51,977 bases of DNA from Alphaproteobacteria bacterium bin98 (GTDB lineage Bacteria; Pseudomonadota; Alphaproteobacteria; Bin98), in NCBI GenBank assembly GCA_002238905.1, contig MPNG01000008.1, positions 1 through 51,977 of the forward strand, written 5' to 3'. Of this stretch, positions 17,004 through 27,478 are shown piece by piece. Position 1 is the stretch's first letter; each line of letters begins with the position of its first letter. The notes under the pieces are model-generated. The model worked only from the letters and a program-made list of their open reading frames with translations. It searched no databases and had not been told where the DNA came from. Position numbers and translations under genes: made by a program.

Positions 17004-17878
17004 AAAAAATAGTGTTTGCATTAGGCGGTATTGTTGCGTTTTTTGTTGTTTTAGGATTGGGGGGAGTGTTTTTTGTTGTAGAGCCTTACCTTTCGGCGAT
17101 TGTTTTGCAGTTTGGAGAGCCTAAGCAGGTTAATACAGAGCCTGGATTGTATTTCAAAGTACCTTTTCTACAAAATGTTCAATTTTATGACATGCGCGCC
17201 ATGTGTTTTGAAGCTCCAACTGAGCAAGTTATTACAAGCGATAAAAAACGTTTGCTTGTGGATGCTTATATAGTTTATCGTCTTGTAGATCCAGTGGCGT
17301 TTTACAAAAGATTGCGTAACCATCAGCTCGCACGTTTGCGCATGCATGCTTTGACGGTTTCTTCTTTGCGTGGTTCTCTTGGTAAAATCACCTTTGAACA
17401 TTTTCTGAAGGATAAACGAAAAGAAGTGTTGGAAGAAATTCAAAGATCAATTATGGAAAGTACGAAAGAATTTGGCATAGAAATCATTGATGTGCGTATT
17501 TCTAAATCAGAACTTCCTCCTCAGAACAGTCAAGCTATTTATCGACGCATGGTTTCTGAGCGTACGCGTATTGCAAAGCGGGTGCGCGCTGAAGGGCAAG
17601 AAAAAGCTACAAAAATGGTAGCGCTTTCTGAAAAAGAAGCGGCTCGTATTATTACAGACGCTCGTAAGCAAAGTGTGGAGATACAAGCGGATGCTAAAGC
17701 TTATGCCTGCTTCAAGCATGGTGAGATGGCGGCGAAGGATAAGCAACTATTTAAAGTGTACAAGGGATCAGAGTTCTTGAAACAGACGTTGTCGGGCCAA
17801 GATCATAAGTTTATTTTATCCTCAAATAATAAGGACATTCTTATGCCTCTAAGGGACGTTGTGAGCGTTTCTTCGTAA
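17000..17878 (+). CDS. hflC: HflC, membrane partner of the FtsH protease
   Basis: The protein has 292 residues, close to the family norm. A single N-terminal membrane helix (FALGGIVAFFVVLGLGGVFF) leads into an SPFH domain (VLQFGEPKQVNTEPGLYFKVP). The later part holds the HflC signature (DVRISKSELPPQNSQAIYRR) and a charged coiled coil rich in Lys, Glu and Ala (about 185-250). It is the partner of HflK in the complex regulating FtsH. The gene starts at ATG 17000 inside the last codons of hflK. Its end overlaps the convergent trhO gene by 38 bases. Confidence 0.94.
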   Translation: MKKIVFALGGIVAFFVVLGLGGVFFVVEPYLSAIVLQFGEPKQVNTEPGLYFKVPFLQNVQFYDMRAMCFEAPTEQVITSDKKRLLVDAYIVYRLVDPVAFYKRLRNHQLARLRMHALTVSSLRGSLGKITFEHFLKDKRKEVLEEIQRSIMESTKEFGIEIIDVRISKSELPPQNSQAIYRRMVSERTRIAKRVRAEGQEKATKMVALSEKEAARIITDARKQSVEIQADAKAYACFKHGEMAAKDKQLFKVYKGSEFLKQTLSGQDHKFILSSNNKDILMPLRDVVSVSS

Positions 17879-18668
17879 CGCAGTATTGACATGATTTGTT
17901 GGATTTAAAATCTGGGTGTGTGAGATCGTCTGGTGAGAGAGGTTCTCTGCATGCATAGCATAGCGTAAAAGATCCTTCCTTAAGCGAGGGTGTTAGGGAT
18001 ACTCTGTTGTCAAAAGTAAAACACTCACCTTTCCAATTTGTTTCTTTGGTATTGCGTAAATACTCAATAACGCCGCCCTCAAGCTGATAAATATCTTCAA
18101 ATCCTAGTGATTCCATTAGAGGGGTGACCTTTTCGCATCGCACGCCTCCTGTGCAAAAAATAACGACTTTTTTCTTTTTCCATGCTTCCGGTGCTTGCTG
18201 CATTTGTTCTGGTAGATCCATAAAGTGCTGAATGTCAAAATGGTGAGCATTTTTTAGGGAGCCAACTCTGAACTCGTAATGGTTGCGCACATCCAGAAGA
18301 ACAAAATCACGATAATTTTTATCAAGTTTTTCTGCGGAAATGTATTGACCTTTTTGGTCATGTGTATACGGAAATGGGATAATATGTTTTTTCTTCAGTA
18401 CTAAAAGGCGAGAAAAACAGTGTTTGTGTGCTGTGGTTTTTTTAAGCACCATGTTTTTTGTTTCTTGGAATGTTGTGAGAAAGCGCTGAAGTGCTGTCAG
18501 TGCGACCGGCGATAGGCTGAGGGAGATGTTTATGCCTTCTGTGCTGATTAAAATTGTGCCTTTGATGTCAAAAAAATGCAAAAAAGTTTTTAATCTTGTT
18601 TGCCACAATTGCTTGTCTATTGGTGTGAAGATATAGGAAGAAACGTGCCAGTATAAAGAATTTTTCAC
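17841..18668 (-). CDS. trhO: TrhO-type rhodanese, tRNA uridine-34 hydroxylase
   Basis: The protein has 275 residues. An N-terminal ferredoxin-like part (FDIKGTILISTEGINISL) matches the UPF0176/TrhO family. A rhodanese domain (about 110-215) has the active-site loop CTGGVRCEK and the preceding DVRNHYEF element. A C-terminal segment has CYACREPLSPDDL and CQYC. In known members this enzyme makes 5-hydroxyuridine at the wobble position of tRNA, independently of oxygen. The gene converges on hflC with a 38-base overlap and diverges from the atp operon. The catalytic Cys is present, so it is probably active. Confidence 0.9.
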   Translation of the reverse strand: MKNSLYWHVSSYIFTPIDKQLWQTRLKTFLHFFDIKGTILISTEGINISLSLSPVALTALQRFLTTFQETKNMVLKKTTAHKHCFSRLLVLKKKHIIPFPYTHDQKGQYISAEKLDKNYRDFVLLDVRNHYEFRVGSLKNAHHFDIQHFMDLPEQMQQAPEAWKKKKVVIFCTGGVRCEKVTPLMESLGFEDIYQLEGGVIEYLRNTKETNWKGECFTFDNRVSLTPSLKEGSFTLCYACREPLSPDDLTHPDFKSNKSCQYCVTKKRSQRPLEA

Positions 18669-18732
18669 GACTCAGTATAACATTTGAGCTGTTTTTTGTT
18701 AATAAAGTTTTGTTTTTAATTGAAATAAAATG

Positions 18733-18761
18733 TTTTAAGAAATCGTTTCAGAGGTTACAAT
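18733..18761 (+). promoter_or_regulatory. Candidate promoter of the atp operon
   Basis: A weak -35 (TTTTAA, 18733-18738), a 17-base spacer and TACAAT (18756-18761) lie 25 bases before the atpH start codon in the short divergent gap with trhO. Only the -10 box is convincing. Confidence 0.35.
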
Positions 18762-18785
18762 AGGGGTAAGTAGGTTGATTTAGAA

Positions 18786-19283
18786 GTGTTAGGGCATGAC
18801 GAAATAGGCAATGTGTATGGGCGTGCGCTTTTTACGTGTATGCGCTCAAAGAGCCAAGAAGAGAAAGATCAGTTTCTTAAGCATGCACAGATATGCCTGG
18901 ATTTAATAGCTGATAACAGTGATGCTAAAAAATTGCTTTCTGAGTGCGCGGTGTGGAATGCAACGTTTGTTGCGTGGTTACATGTATTAATAGAGGCGGG
19001 GCGTTTGTCAGCCCTCGGATCTTCTCTGCTGATATGTAAAGAGCTCATGATGCATGGTCGTGAAACCGTTATTGTGTCTTCGGCGCATCTGCTATCGCCT
19101 GAAATGAAAGAAAAAGTGCAAAGTGTGATAAAGATTATTCTTCCTGTGTGTACAGAAATTGTTTATAAAGAAGATAAGGAGATTCTTGCTGGTGTGGTTA
19201 TTAAACAAGGCTGGAAGCAAATCAACTTATCTTTGCAAGATATACTTGTGCGTGCTTATGCACAAATGAGAGTGGATCTATGA
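18786..19283 (+). CDS. atpH: ATP synthase F1 delta subunit
   Basis: The protein has 165 residues; the start codon is GTG 18786. The N-terminal helical part (GNVYGRALFTCMRSKSQEEK) matches the delta/OSCP opening. The C-terminal part carries the usual KED.EILAGVVIKQGWKQIN..LQDILVRA pattern, in which known members have G..I..G...iD.S....L..L. The subunit joins the F1 head to the peripheral stalk. It is the first gene of the alphaproteobacterial-type atpHAGDC operon and overlaps atpA by 4 bases. It is somewhat shorter than typical (about 175-185). Confidence 0.9.
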   Translation: MLGHDEIGNVYGRALFTCMRSKSQEEKDQFLKHAQICLDLIADNSDAKKLLSECAVWNATFVAWLHVLIEAGRLSALGSSLLICKELMMHGRETVIVSSAHLLSPEMKEKVQSVIKIILPVCTEIVYKEDKEILAGVVIKQGWKQINLSLQDILVRAYAQMRVDL

Positions 19284-20813
19284 TGAAAAGAAAGCCAGAA
19301 GAGGTTGTTAATTTAATTGTCCAAAAAGTACAGCATTTGGAAAAAAATGCTGATGTGCAAGCTGTAGGTAAGGTGGTACAAGTTGGTGATGGTGTCATTA
19401 CCGTCTATGGATTGGAGGGTGTGAGAACGCTTGAAATCATCAGTAACGCACAAGGAGCAAAAGCACTGGTTCTTAGTTTGGAAGTCTCGTCTGTAGGGGC
19501 TGTTATTTTGGGCTCAACGGATACATTTTCTTCTGGAGATGAAGTGTGTACAACGGGGGAGTTTTTAACAGTTCCTGTGGGTGAAAGCTTATTGGGGCGT
19601 GTTGTAAACGCGCGAGGTGAGCCTCTTGATGGGTTTGGCGCTATTTCAGCTACTCAGCATGCGCCTGTGGAAGCGCCAGCTCCTGGAATTTTGGATAGAA
19701 AATCTGTTGATACCCCCTTACAAACAGGACTAAAAGTTATAGACTCCCTTGTGCCTATTGGGCGTGGACAGCGTGAGCTGATTATTGGTGACAGGCAGCT
19801 GGGCAAAACAGCTATTGCTGTAGACACGATTATTAATCAAGCGCAAATGAATGCACACTTGCCTGATGATCAAAAGGTCTACTCCGTTTATGTAGCTGTT
19901 GGTCAAAAAATGTCAAAAATTGTAAATATGGTGCAAAAATTGCGAGATTTAAATGCTTTGCAGTATGTTACTATTGTGTCGGCGTCTGCCTCAGATCCTG
20001 CGGCTTACCAGTTTTTGGCGCCTTACGCAGGTTGCGCTATGGGTGAGTACTTTCGTGATAGCGGACAACATGCGCTTGTGATTTATGATGATCTTTCCAA
20101 GCAAGCCATTGCTTACAGAGAGATTAGTTTGGTGCTAAGGCGTCCACCAGGAAGAGAAGCCTTTCCCGGTGATATTTTTTACCTGCACGCGCGTTTGTTA
20201 GAGCGCGCAGCGCAAATGAGCGATGCCAAGGGTGGCGGATCTTTAACAGCCCTTCCTATTGTTGAAACACAAGAAGGTGACCTGTCCAGCTATATTGCCA
20301 CCAATGTTATCTCCATTACCGATGGGCAGGTGTTTTTAGAAACCAGTTTGTTTCATGAAGGTATAACGCCTTCCGTGAATGTTGGGTACTCTGTTAGCCG
20401 CGTTGGTTCCGCTGCTCAATCTCCAGCGATCAAAAAGCTCTCTGGAACCTTGCGTCTTGAATTGGCTCAGTATAAAGAGATGGCTTCTTTTGCAAAATTT
20501 GCCAGTGATGTGAACGTGAAAACCCGCAAGCTTCTAAGCAATGGAGAAGCTCTTGTGGAAATGTTCAAACAGGCTCAGTATGAACCTTTGGATGTGGCGG
20601 AACAAATTGTTTCTTTATACTACTTTGCGGAACATAAAGAAGAAGCGCTTTCGCCGCAAAAGCGCGTGCTTCATGTGCAATTTATCCGTGAGCATTTGCG
20701 GCGCAATAAAAAACTTGTGCATGCACTGAATAATCATAAAAAGTATGATGATGCTTTAATTGAGAAAATTGAAAGTATTATAGTAGCATCATTGAAGCTT
20801 TTGGGTGAGAAGA

Positions 20814-20821
<8 letters not shown>
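19280..20821 (+). CDS. atpA: ATP synthase F1 alpha subunit
   Basis: The protein has 513 residues, full length. The beta-barrel start (VGKVVQVGDGVITVYGLEGV), the nucleotide-binding core and the signature PAIKKLSGTLRLELAQY are all present. The Walker A loop reads GDRQLGKTA; most bacteria have GDRQTGKTA, so one variable loop position is changed while Lys and Thr are kept. It is the non-catalytic nucleotide-binding subunit of the F1 hexamer. ATG 19280 overlaps the atpH stop; a second ATG follows at 19283. Confidence 0.97.
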
Positions 20822-23050
<2,229 letters not shown>

Positions 23051-23052
23051 GC

Positions 23053-23286
23053 ATGAAAATCCTTATTTTTTATGCAAAAACAAAAAAAATCCTAGAGGGA
23101 TCATCTGTCTCTTTGCCCACCACATCTGGTGTTATGGAGGTGCGCAGTGGGCATGAACCAATGGTGGTATGTTTGAGTGAAGGCGCAGTAACCTGCTACA
23201 ACAAAAGCACAATTCTTTTGGAAAAGAAAATTACAAAAGGTATGGCGCATGTGAAAGAAGAAGAGGTTATTCTTTCTATTTTTTAA
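23053..23286 (+). CDS. atpC: ATP synthase F1 epsilon subunit, short form
   Basis: Only 77 residues: the N-terminal beta-sandwich (VSLPTTSGVMEVRSGHEPMV, then GAVTCY and a last strand ending VILSIF). The usual bacterial subunit has 130-140 residues, with a C-terminal pair of helices that can inhibit ATP hydrolysis; that part is missing here. The gene starts 2 bases after atpD and is surely co-expressed. No second frame downstream encodes the helices, so this looks like a genuine short form. Its 3' half has been duplicated downstream (see 24373-24500). Confidence 0.9.
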   Translation: MKILIFYAKTKKILEGSSVSLPTTSGVMEVRSGHEPMVVCLSEGAVTCYNKSTILLEKKITKGMAHVKEEEVILSIF

Positions 23287-23315
23287 GCTCTGTCATTCCT
23301 GAAAATTCTCAAAAA

Positions 23316-23344
23316 TTGACAAATATTCTAAATTATTTCATGAT
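23316..23344 (+). promoter_or_regulatory. Promoter of the short duplicated gene (copy 1)
   Basis: TTGACA (23316-23321), 17 bases, CATGAT (23339-23344). The same arrangement is retained in the duplicate at 24522-24550, which supports function. Confidence 0.6.
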
Positions 23345-23380
23345 GCAAGTGGAGGCTGTCGAACGTTAAATAACTTGTTC

Positions 23381-24238
23381 ATGTTCTTGTTTTCTTTTCT
23401 GCTATTGGTTTTTTTGGGACCTTTAATAGCAAAAACATCGAGTGTGTTAGACACCAATCCAACCAAACGATTTTCTGAAAGAATGGATGAATTGCTGAGT
23501 CTTGGTCGCACTGATGAGGTTGAAAAATTGTGGTTAGAAGCAACTTTCTTGAGTGACCCACCATCATTAGATGTGCGTGAAGTTTATGTTTGTTACCTTG
23601 TCTGCATGAACAGAGTGCATGAGGCGATCACGGTTGTACACAAAGCGTTGCAAGACAAAAAAACAATGTCGGATAAAAAGTTGAGGGCGTGGCAGAAAGC
23701 ATACCGCGTATTGCAAATGCTTAATACTTCTTATGAAGAAGCGCGTCAAATTGCACTTTCTGAACACGTTGCAGAGGATGCTTTTTCTGATATTTGGAAA
23801 ACTGTTCTGGAAAAAAGTTTTGAGCATGTGACGCACTGGAATGCTTTGTTGGTGAAGTTGGTCTGTCGCTTTGTGCCAGTAACGCGTAGTTTTATTGAAA
23901 AATTGCCACGAGAGTTTTATACCTTTGTATACCACGATCAGGTATGGACAAAAATGCCCGACGATCTATGTATCACAATAATAGATTACCTCGTGTGTGT
24001 AGGTGCAATAGACGGTCAAGCGCTTTTGCGCTTCTATGAGCAAAGAAAAATATCACATATGATTCCAGATTTGATGCCTAACAGCAAAATACCGACTGAT
24101 ATCGCTCACAAATATTGCAGCGCTTTTGAGAGTGCTGGCGGTGATAAAAAGACAAAAACAAGAAGCTCAAGAGCCCCAATCAACTCATTTGTAGGAGAGA
24201 TGATCACAGGAAAGCTTCACTTCCGCTTGGCGTTATAG
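23381..24238 (+). CDS. Truncated, diverged duplicate of the downstream secreted repeat protein
   Basis: The protein has 285 residues. ATG 23381 gives a signal-like start (MFLFSFLLLVFLGPLIAKTS), aligned with the start of the gene at 24589. From residue 30 on it matches residues 100-320 of that protein closely (LVCMxRVxEA, LSEHVAEDxFSDI, HWNALLVKLVCRFVP, YHDQVW). Some 70 residues after the signal peptide are missing, and it ends in an unrelated Lys/Ser-rich tail before the paralogue's second half. The helical, TPR-like pattern suggests a superhelical scaffold. It may be a degenerating copy that is still translated. Confidence 0.7.
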   Translation: MFLFSFLLLVFLGPLIAKTSSVLDTNPTKRFSERMDELLSLGRTDEVEKLWLEATFLSDPPSLDVREVYVCYLVCMNRVHEAITVVHKALQDKKTMSDKKLRAWQKAYRVLQMLNTSYEEARQIALSEHVAEDAFSDIWKTVLEKSFEHVTHWNALLVKLVCRFVPVTRSFIEKLPREFYTFVYHDQVWTKMPDDLCITIIDYLVCVGAIDGQALLRFYEQRKISHMIPDLMPNSKIPTDIAHKYCSAFESAGGDKKTKTRSSRAPINSFVGEMITGKLHFRLAL

Positions 24239-24294
24239 CATTTTTTATGCAATACACTCGCAGATGTTCCTAATATTGATATGCACTGTCAGTA

Positions 24295-24320
24295 CTTCTG
24301 CAAATCTTATTTTGCAGAAG
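24295..24320 (+). other. Perfect 10-bp inverted repeat
   Basis: CTTCTGCAAA (24295-24304) and TTTGCAGAAG (24311-24320) around a 6-base loop, 57 bases after the stop codon. There is no T run behind it, so its role as a terminator is uncertain. Confidence 0.5.
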
Positions 24321-24372
24321 AAATTCCTAGTTACCATCTATTGCTTTATCATCATACCTGGTGTCTATATAG

Positions 24373-24500
24373 GTGCGTAGAGGTGTTGGGACATGAGGGG
24401 GGGCAGTAATGCTCTACAACAAAAGCGCATCTTTTTGAAAGAGCAAAGAACAAAAGGTATGGAGCATGTGCAAGAAGAGAGTGTTTTTGCATTTTTGTAA
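24373..24500 (+). pseudogene. Remnant of a duplicated atpC 3' end
   Basis: GTGCGTAGAGGTGTTGGGAC, then CTACAACAAAAGCGCATCTT and ACAAAAGGTATGGAGCATGT, align with the last 140 bases of atpC, with substitutions, a roughly 10-base deletion and frame loss; the stop TAA is at 24498. It lies at the same distance before a promoter and a paralogous gene as the real atpC does, so atpC end, promoter and gene were duplicated together. Confidence 0.85.
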
Positions 24501-24521
24501 GATCTGTAATTCCTGCAAAAA

Positions 24522-24550
24522 TTGACAAATACTCCAAATTATCTCATGAT
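24522..24550 (+). promoter_or_regulatory. Promoter of the full-length duplicated gene (copy 2)
   Basis: TTGACA (24522-24527), 17 bases, CATGAT (24545-24550): identical boxes and spacing to 23316-23344, with a spacer of similar sequence. Confidence 0.6.
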
Positions 24551-24588
24551 GAGATTGGAGATTACTTGACATCAAAACGACTTTTGCC

Positions 24589-26259
24589 ATGTATTTATTT
24601 GCTTTAGCTCTGCTACTGTTTTTTTCTGGACCTTTTATTCATGGTCGTACAACTCCTGTTATTGTGAGTGAAGAAGGTGTCGTGACTCCATCCATGGATG
24701 CCGTTGGTTTGTTTTCTCCTCATAAACGAGATATCCCTGCTGACGTTTGGAAGGGTATTTTGTACACCGACTACTCCTACATGATGAAAGGTACCTCTAG
24801 TGTCTTTCGCAGCAGTGTGCTTGCTGATATGGCGGTGTTTTTCCTTTCTTTAACAGCGTTGCCACCAGGTTTTTTGGCAAAAAATAAACACCAAAACCTT
24901 TCTATCAGAATGGCTAAATTGCTGAATCTTGGTCATCTTGATTTGGTAGAAGGATTGTGGTTGGGAGCAAACTCCTTTGGTGACCCACCATTAGATGTGT
25001 GTAAAGTTTATGTTTCTTATCTTGTGTGTATGGACAGAGTGCGTGAAGCACGCAAGCTTGTGGAAAAAACTTTGCAAGACGCGGAAAAACCTTTGCCAGA
25101 TCAAGAAAAAATGTCAAAGGCAAAATTGACAACGTGGAAAAGAACCTACCGCATTCTGCAAATGCTCGATGCCTCCTGTGAAGATGCATGCAATATTGCT
25201 GAAATGCAAAATATACTTTCTGAACACGTTGCAGAGGATGATTTTTCTGATATTCGAAAAATTGTACTGAACAAAAGTTTTAAGCATGTGACACACTGGA
25301 ACGCCTTGTTGGTGAAGCTGGTCTGTCGTTTTGTGCCAATAACGAGCAATTTTATTGAAGAATTGCCAAAAGAATTCTACAGCGTTGTGTACCACGATCA
25401 AGTGTGGATAAAGATAACTGACGATCTGCGCCTCAAAATAGTAGAGCATCTCGTGCGCGTAGGTGCATTAGACGGTCAAACGCTTTTGAGGTTCTATACA
25501 CAAGCGGACACAACTGTACTGCCAGTTCCTGTGCATACCCGCAAAATTCCCGCACACATTGCCGATGCTGCAAAAAAAGATTGTGATCCTTTGATGCGTG
25601 CTTGCGCTTATCAAATGCTGCAAAGCGCATACACTGAAGATCGATTGTACCAAGAGAGAGGATTATTGTTGGACGCGTTTGTGCGTATGCTATCCAAAGC
25701 AGGGTTCTTGTTTGTAGCGGCAAAAGAGTTGTCTTCTTTTGTGGTTAAAATAGAACCAAACGAACAGTATAAAAATTTTGCACCATCCGTATTTTTAATT
25801 TCCTTATTGTGTCGTGACATGCTGTCAAAAGAGAGTTACGAAAAATGGCGTGATCTGGCGCTTTCTGTAAACCACCCTTTGCCAGTTGTGCCTATATATA
25901 TTATCTTGAATCAGGATTTTGAGGAGCGCAATGATTTGATGAAAGTTTTTGCGGATTGGTACAAAAAGCAGAAAGAACACAACGAATCTATCGATAAATC
26001 ATTATGGGTTCTTGCGATGGCCGCACCTTGGTTGCCCGCGAAGGTATCACTTCCTCAAATTGCCATTACTACAACTTCTCATATGACTGTGGATGGATTC
26101 TTGTATTGGGCTCATCAATCCGGAAAGAAAGGGCAGGTGTTGGGAGCGTTGGTAGGCCGAGCGTCATCACAAGAACTTTTGCCGGCTATTGGGCCCGCTT
26201 TATTTGTAAACAAAGATTGGGGAAGAAAGCTCGCGGTTGAGAGCCTCTTGATGCAATGA
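24589..26259 (+). CDS. Secreted helical-repeat protein encoded with xerD
   Basis: The protein has 556 residues. ATG 24589 yields a clear signal peptide (MYLFALALLLFFSGPFIHG). The rest is almost wholly helical in pattern, with repeat-like pairs such as MAKLLNLGHLDLVEGLWLGA and VYVSYLVCMDRVREARKLVE, compatible with a TPR-like superhelix in the periplasm. It ends in NKDWGRKLAVESLLMQ and its stop overlaps the xerD start codon (ATGA), so the two are co-translated. Alphaproteobacteria may keep a related envelope protein before this recombinase gene, but I am not certain of the family. A partial duplicate lies upstream at 23381. Confidence 0.75.
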   Translation: MYLFALALLLFFSGPFIHGRTTPVIVSEEGVVTPSMDAVGLFSPHKRDIPADVWKGILYTDYSYMMKGTSSVFRSSVLADMAVFFLSLTALPPGFLAKNKHQNLSIRMAKLLNLGHLDLVEGLWLGANSFGDPPLDVCKVYVSYLVCMDRVREARKLVEKTLQDAEKPLPDQEKMSKAKLTTWKRTYRILQMLDASCEDACNIAEMQNILSEHVAEDDFSDIRKIVLNKSFKHVTHWNALLVKLVCRFVPITSNFIEELPKEFYSVVYHDQVWIKITDDLRLKIVEHLVRVGALDGQTLLRFYTQADTTVLPVPVHTRKIPAHIADAAKKDCDPLMRACAYQMLQSAYTEDRLYQERGLLLDAFVRMLSKAGFLFVAAKELSSFVVKIEPNEQYKNFAPSVFLISLLCRDMLSKESYEKWRDLALSVNHPLPVVPIYIILNQDFEERNDLMKVFADWYKKQKEHNESIDKSLWVLAMAAPWLPAKVSLPQIAITTTSHMTVDGFLYWAHQSGKKGQVLGALVGRASSQELLPAIGPALFVNKDWGRKLAVESLLMQ

Positions 26260-27152
26260 AAATAGCGCGTGCGCGCGAGCTTTGTCTAGAGCGCCTTGTA
26301 ATTGAGAAAGGAGCATCTAAAAATACTGTTGAGGCGTATGGTCGTGATATCAAGCGATTTTGCGCAAGCCTCGCACCAGATTACACAAATGTACAAGATT
26401 TAGACACCGATTCTGTGCGCACCCATCTTACATCTCTTTCTTTTTTAAGTGGGATTTCTGTGCGCCGAACGATTGCTTCGTTGCAAAATTTTTTTTCCTT
26501 TTTACTGGAAGAAGGCCATATCAAGAAAAATCTACTTGAGGGCATAGCACGCCCCAAAATAACCAAAAAATTACCACGTGTTCTTACCGAAGAAGAAGTG
26601 AGGTCCTTTATTGATGGAGCATCACAGATTAGTAAGGCTTTTGCTGAGCGTAATGTGGCTATTGTGGAAGTTTTGTACGCAACAGGAATGAGAGTGACCG
26701 AATTAGTGACTTTGCGCAAAGGTGATGTGTTTTATGATGAAAAGCTTATTAAAGTTTTTGGAAAAGGGTCGAAAGAGCGATTTGTACTTTTGCACGATTG
26801 TGCTTTGGATGTTTTATATGCGTATACAAAGACGTTGTCTACAGATTCTGCCTGGCTGTTTCCCTCCTCGCGAGATAAAAAGCAGCATATGACACGGCAA
26901 GCTATATTTTTACTCTTGAAAAAAATAGCTGTGCATGTAGGTATTGATCCGGAGGCAGTTTCTCCGCATATTTTGCGACATGCTTTTGCCACACATCTGC
27001 TGGCGGGTGGTGCAGATATTGTTTCTTTGCAAAAAATGCTTGGACACAGCAGCATCGCTTCTACACAAATCTATACACATGTACTCACAAATCAACTAAC
27101 GCAGTTTTTAGAAGAATATCACCCGCTTCAAAGAGAAGATTTTGTCTCATAA
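26256..27152 (+). CDS. xerD: XerD/XerC-type tyrosine recombinase
   Basis: The protein has 298 residues, typical for Xer. An N-terminal SAM-like DNA-binding domain (LVIEKGASKNTVEAYGRDI) is followed by the catalytic domain with every active residue visible: Arg in YATGMRVTEL, Lys in GKGSKERF, HILRHAFATHLL, LGHSSIASTQIYTHV with the Tyr nucleophile. The TQIYTHV end and LRHAFATHLL favour XerD over XerC. It resolves chromosome dimers at dif. Nothing phage-like surrounds it, so it is probably the housekeeping enzyme rather than an integrase. It is translationally coupled to the upstream secreted protein. Confidence 0.9.
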   Translation: MKIARARELCLERLVIEKGASKNTVEAYGRDIKRFCASLAPDYTNVQDLDTDSVRTHLTSLSFLSGISVRRTIASLQNFFSFLLEEGHIKKNLLEGIARPKITKKLPRVLTEEEVRSFIDGASQISKAFAERNVAIVEVLYATGMRVTELVTLRKGDVFYDEKLIKVFGKGSKERFVLLHDCALDVLYAYTKTLSTDSAWLFPSSRDKKQHMTRQAIFLLLKKIAVHVGIDPEAVSPHILRHAFATHLLAGGADIVSLQKMLGHSSIASTQIYTHVLTNQLTQFLEEYHPLQREDFVS

Positions 27153-27478
27153 GGGAGTGTTTTTATTCAAGCATTCTGCGCTATATATTATTTTTCGAAA
27201 TCATGAAAACATATTTCTTTATTGATTGCAGTTAGTCATGCGATCAATTATGGTTTATATCAGTCATCCTTTTTTGTAACAACATACTTGATTTAACGAA
27301 ATGAAATAAAAACAAATGCTCATGTTTTGAGATTTTTTGATTTTATTGTTTTTTGCTATTGGAAAAATATTTTATATGCACAGCATGTGTGTTAGTTGTT
27401 AATTAACACAATATGCTTGGATGCTGTGGTTGAGTGAATTCTTGCACGTGCATTTCATTATTAACAAGGGGGAGTCGT
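27153..27478 (+). other. AT-rich intergenic stretch
   Basis: No gene or clear terminator is seen. The end carries AAGGGGGAG just before ATG 27479, a strong ribosome binding site that fixes that start. Promoter boxes are not distinguishable from the general AT-rich background. Confidence 0.5.

Noticed and set aside
26256-27152. Xer-type recombinase as sign of a prophage or integron
   Set aside because: No phage genes, attachment repeats or cassettes nearby; coupling to an envelope gene and XerD-like motifs fit the chromosomal enzyme.
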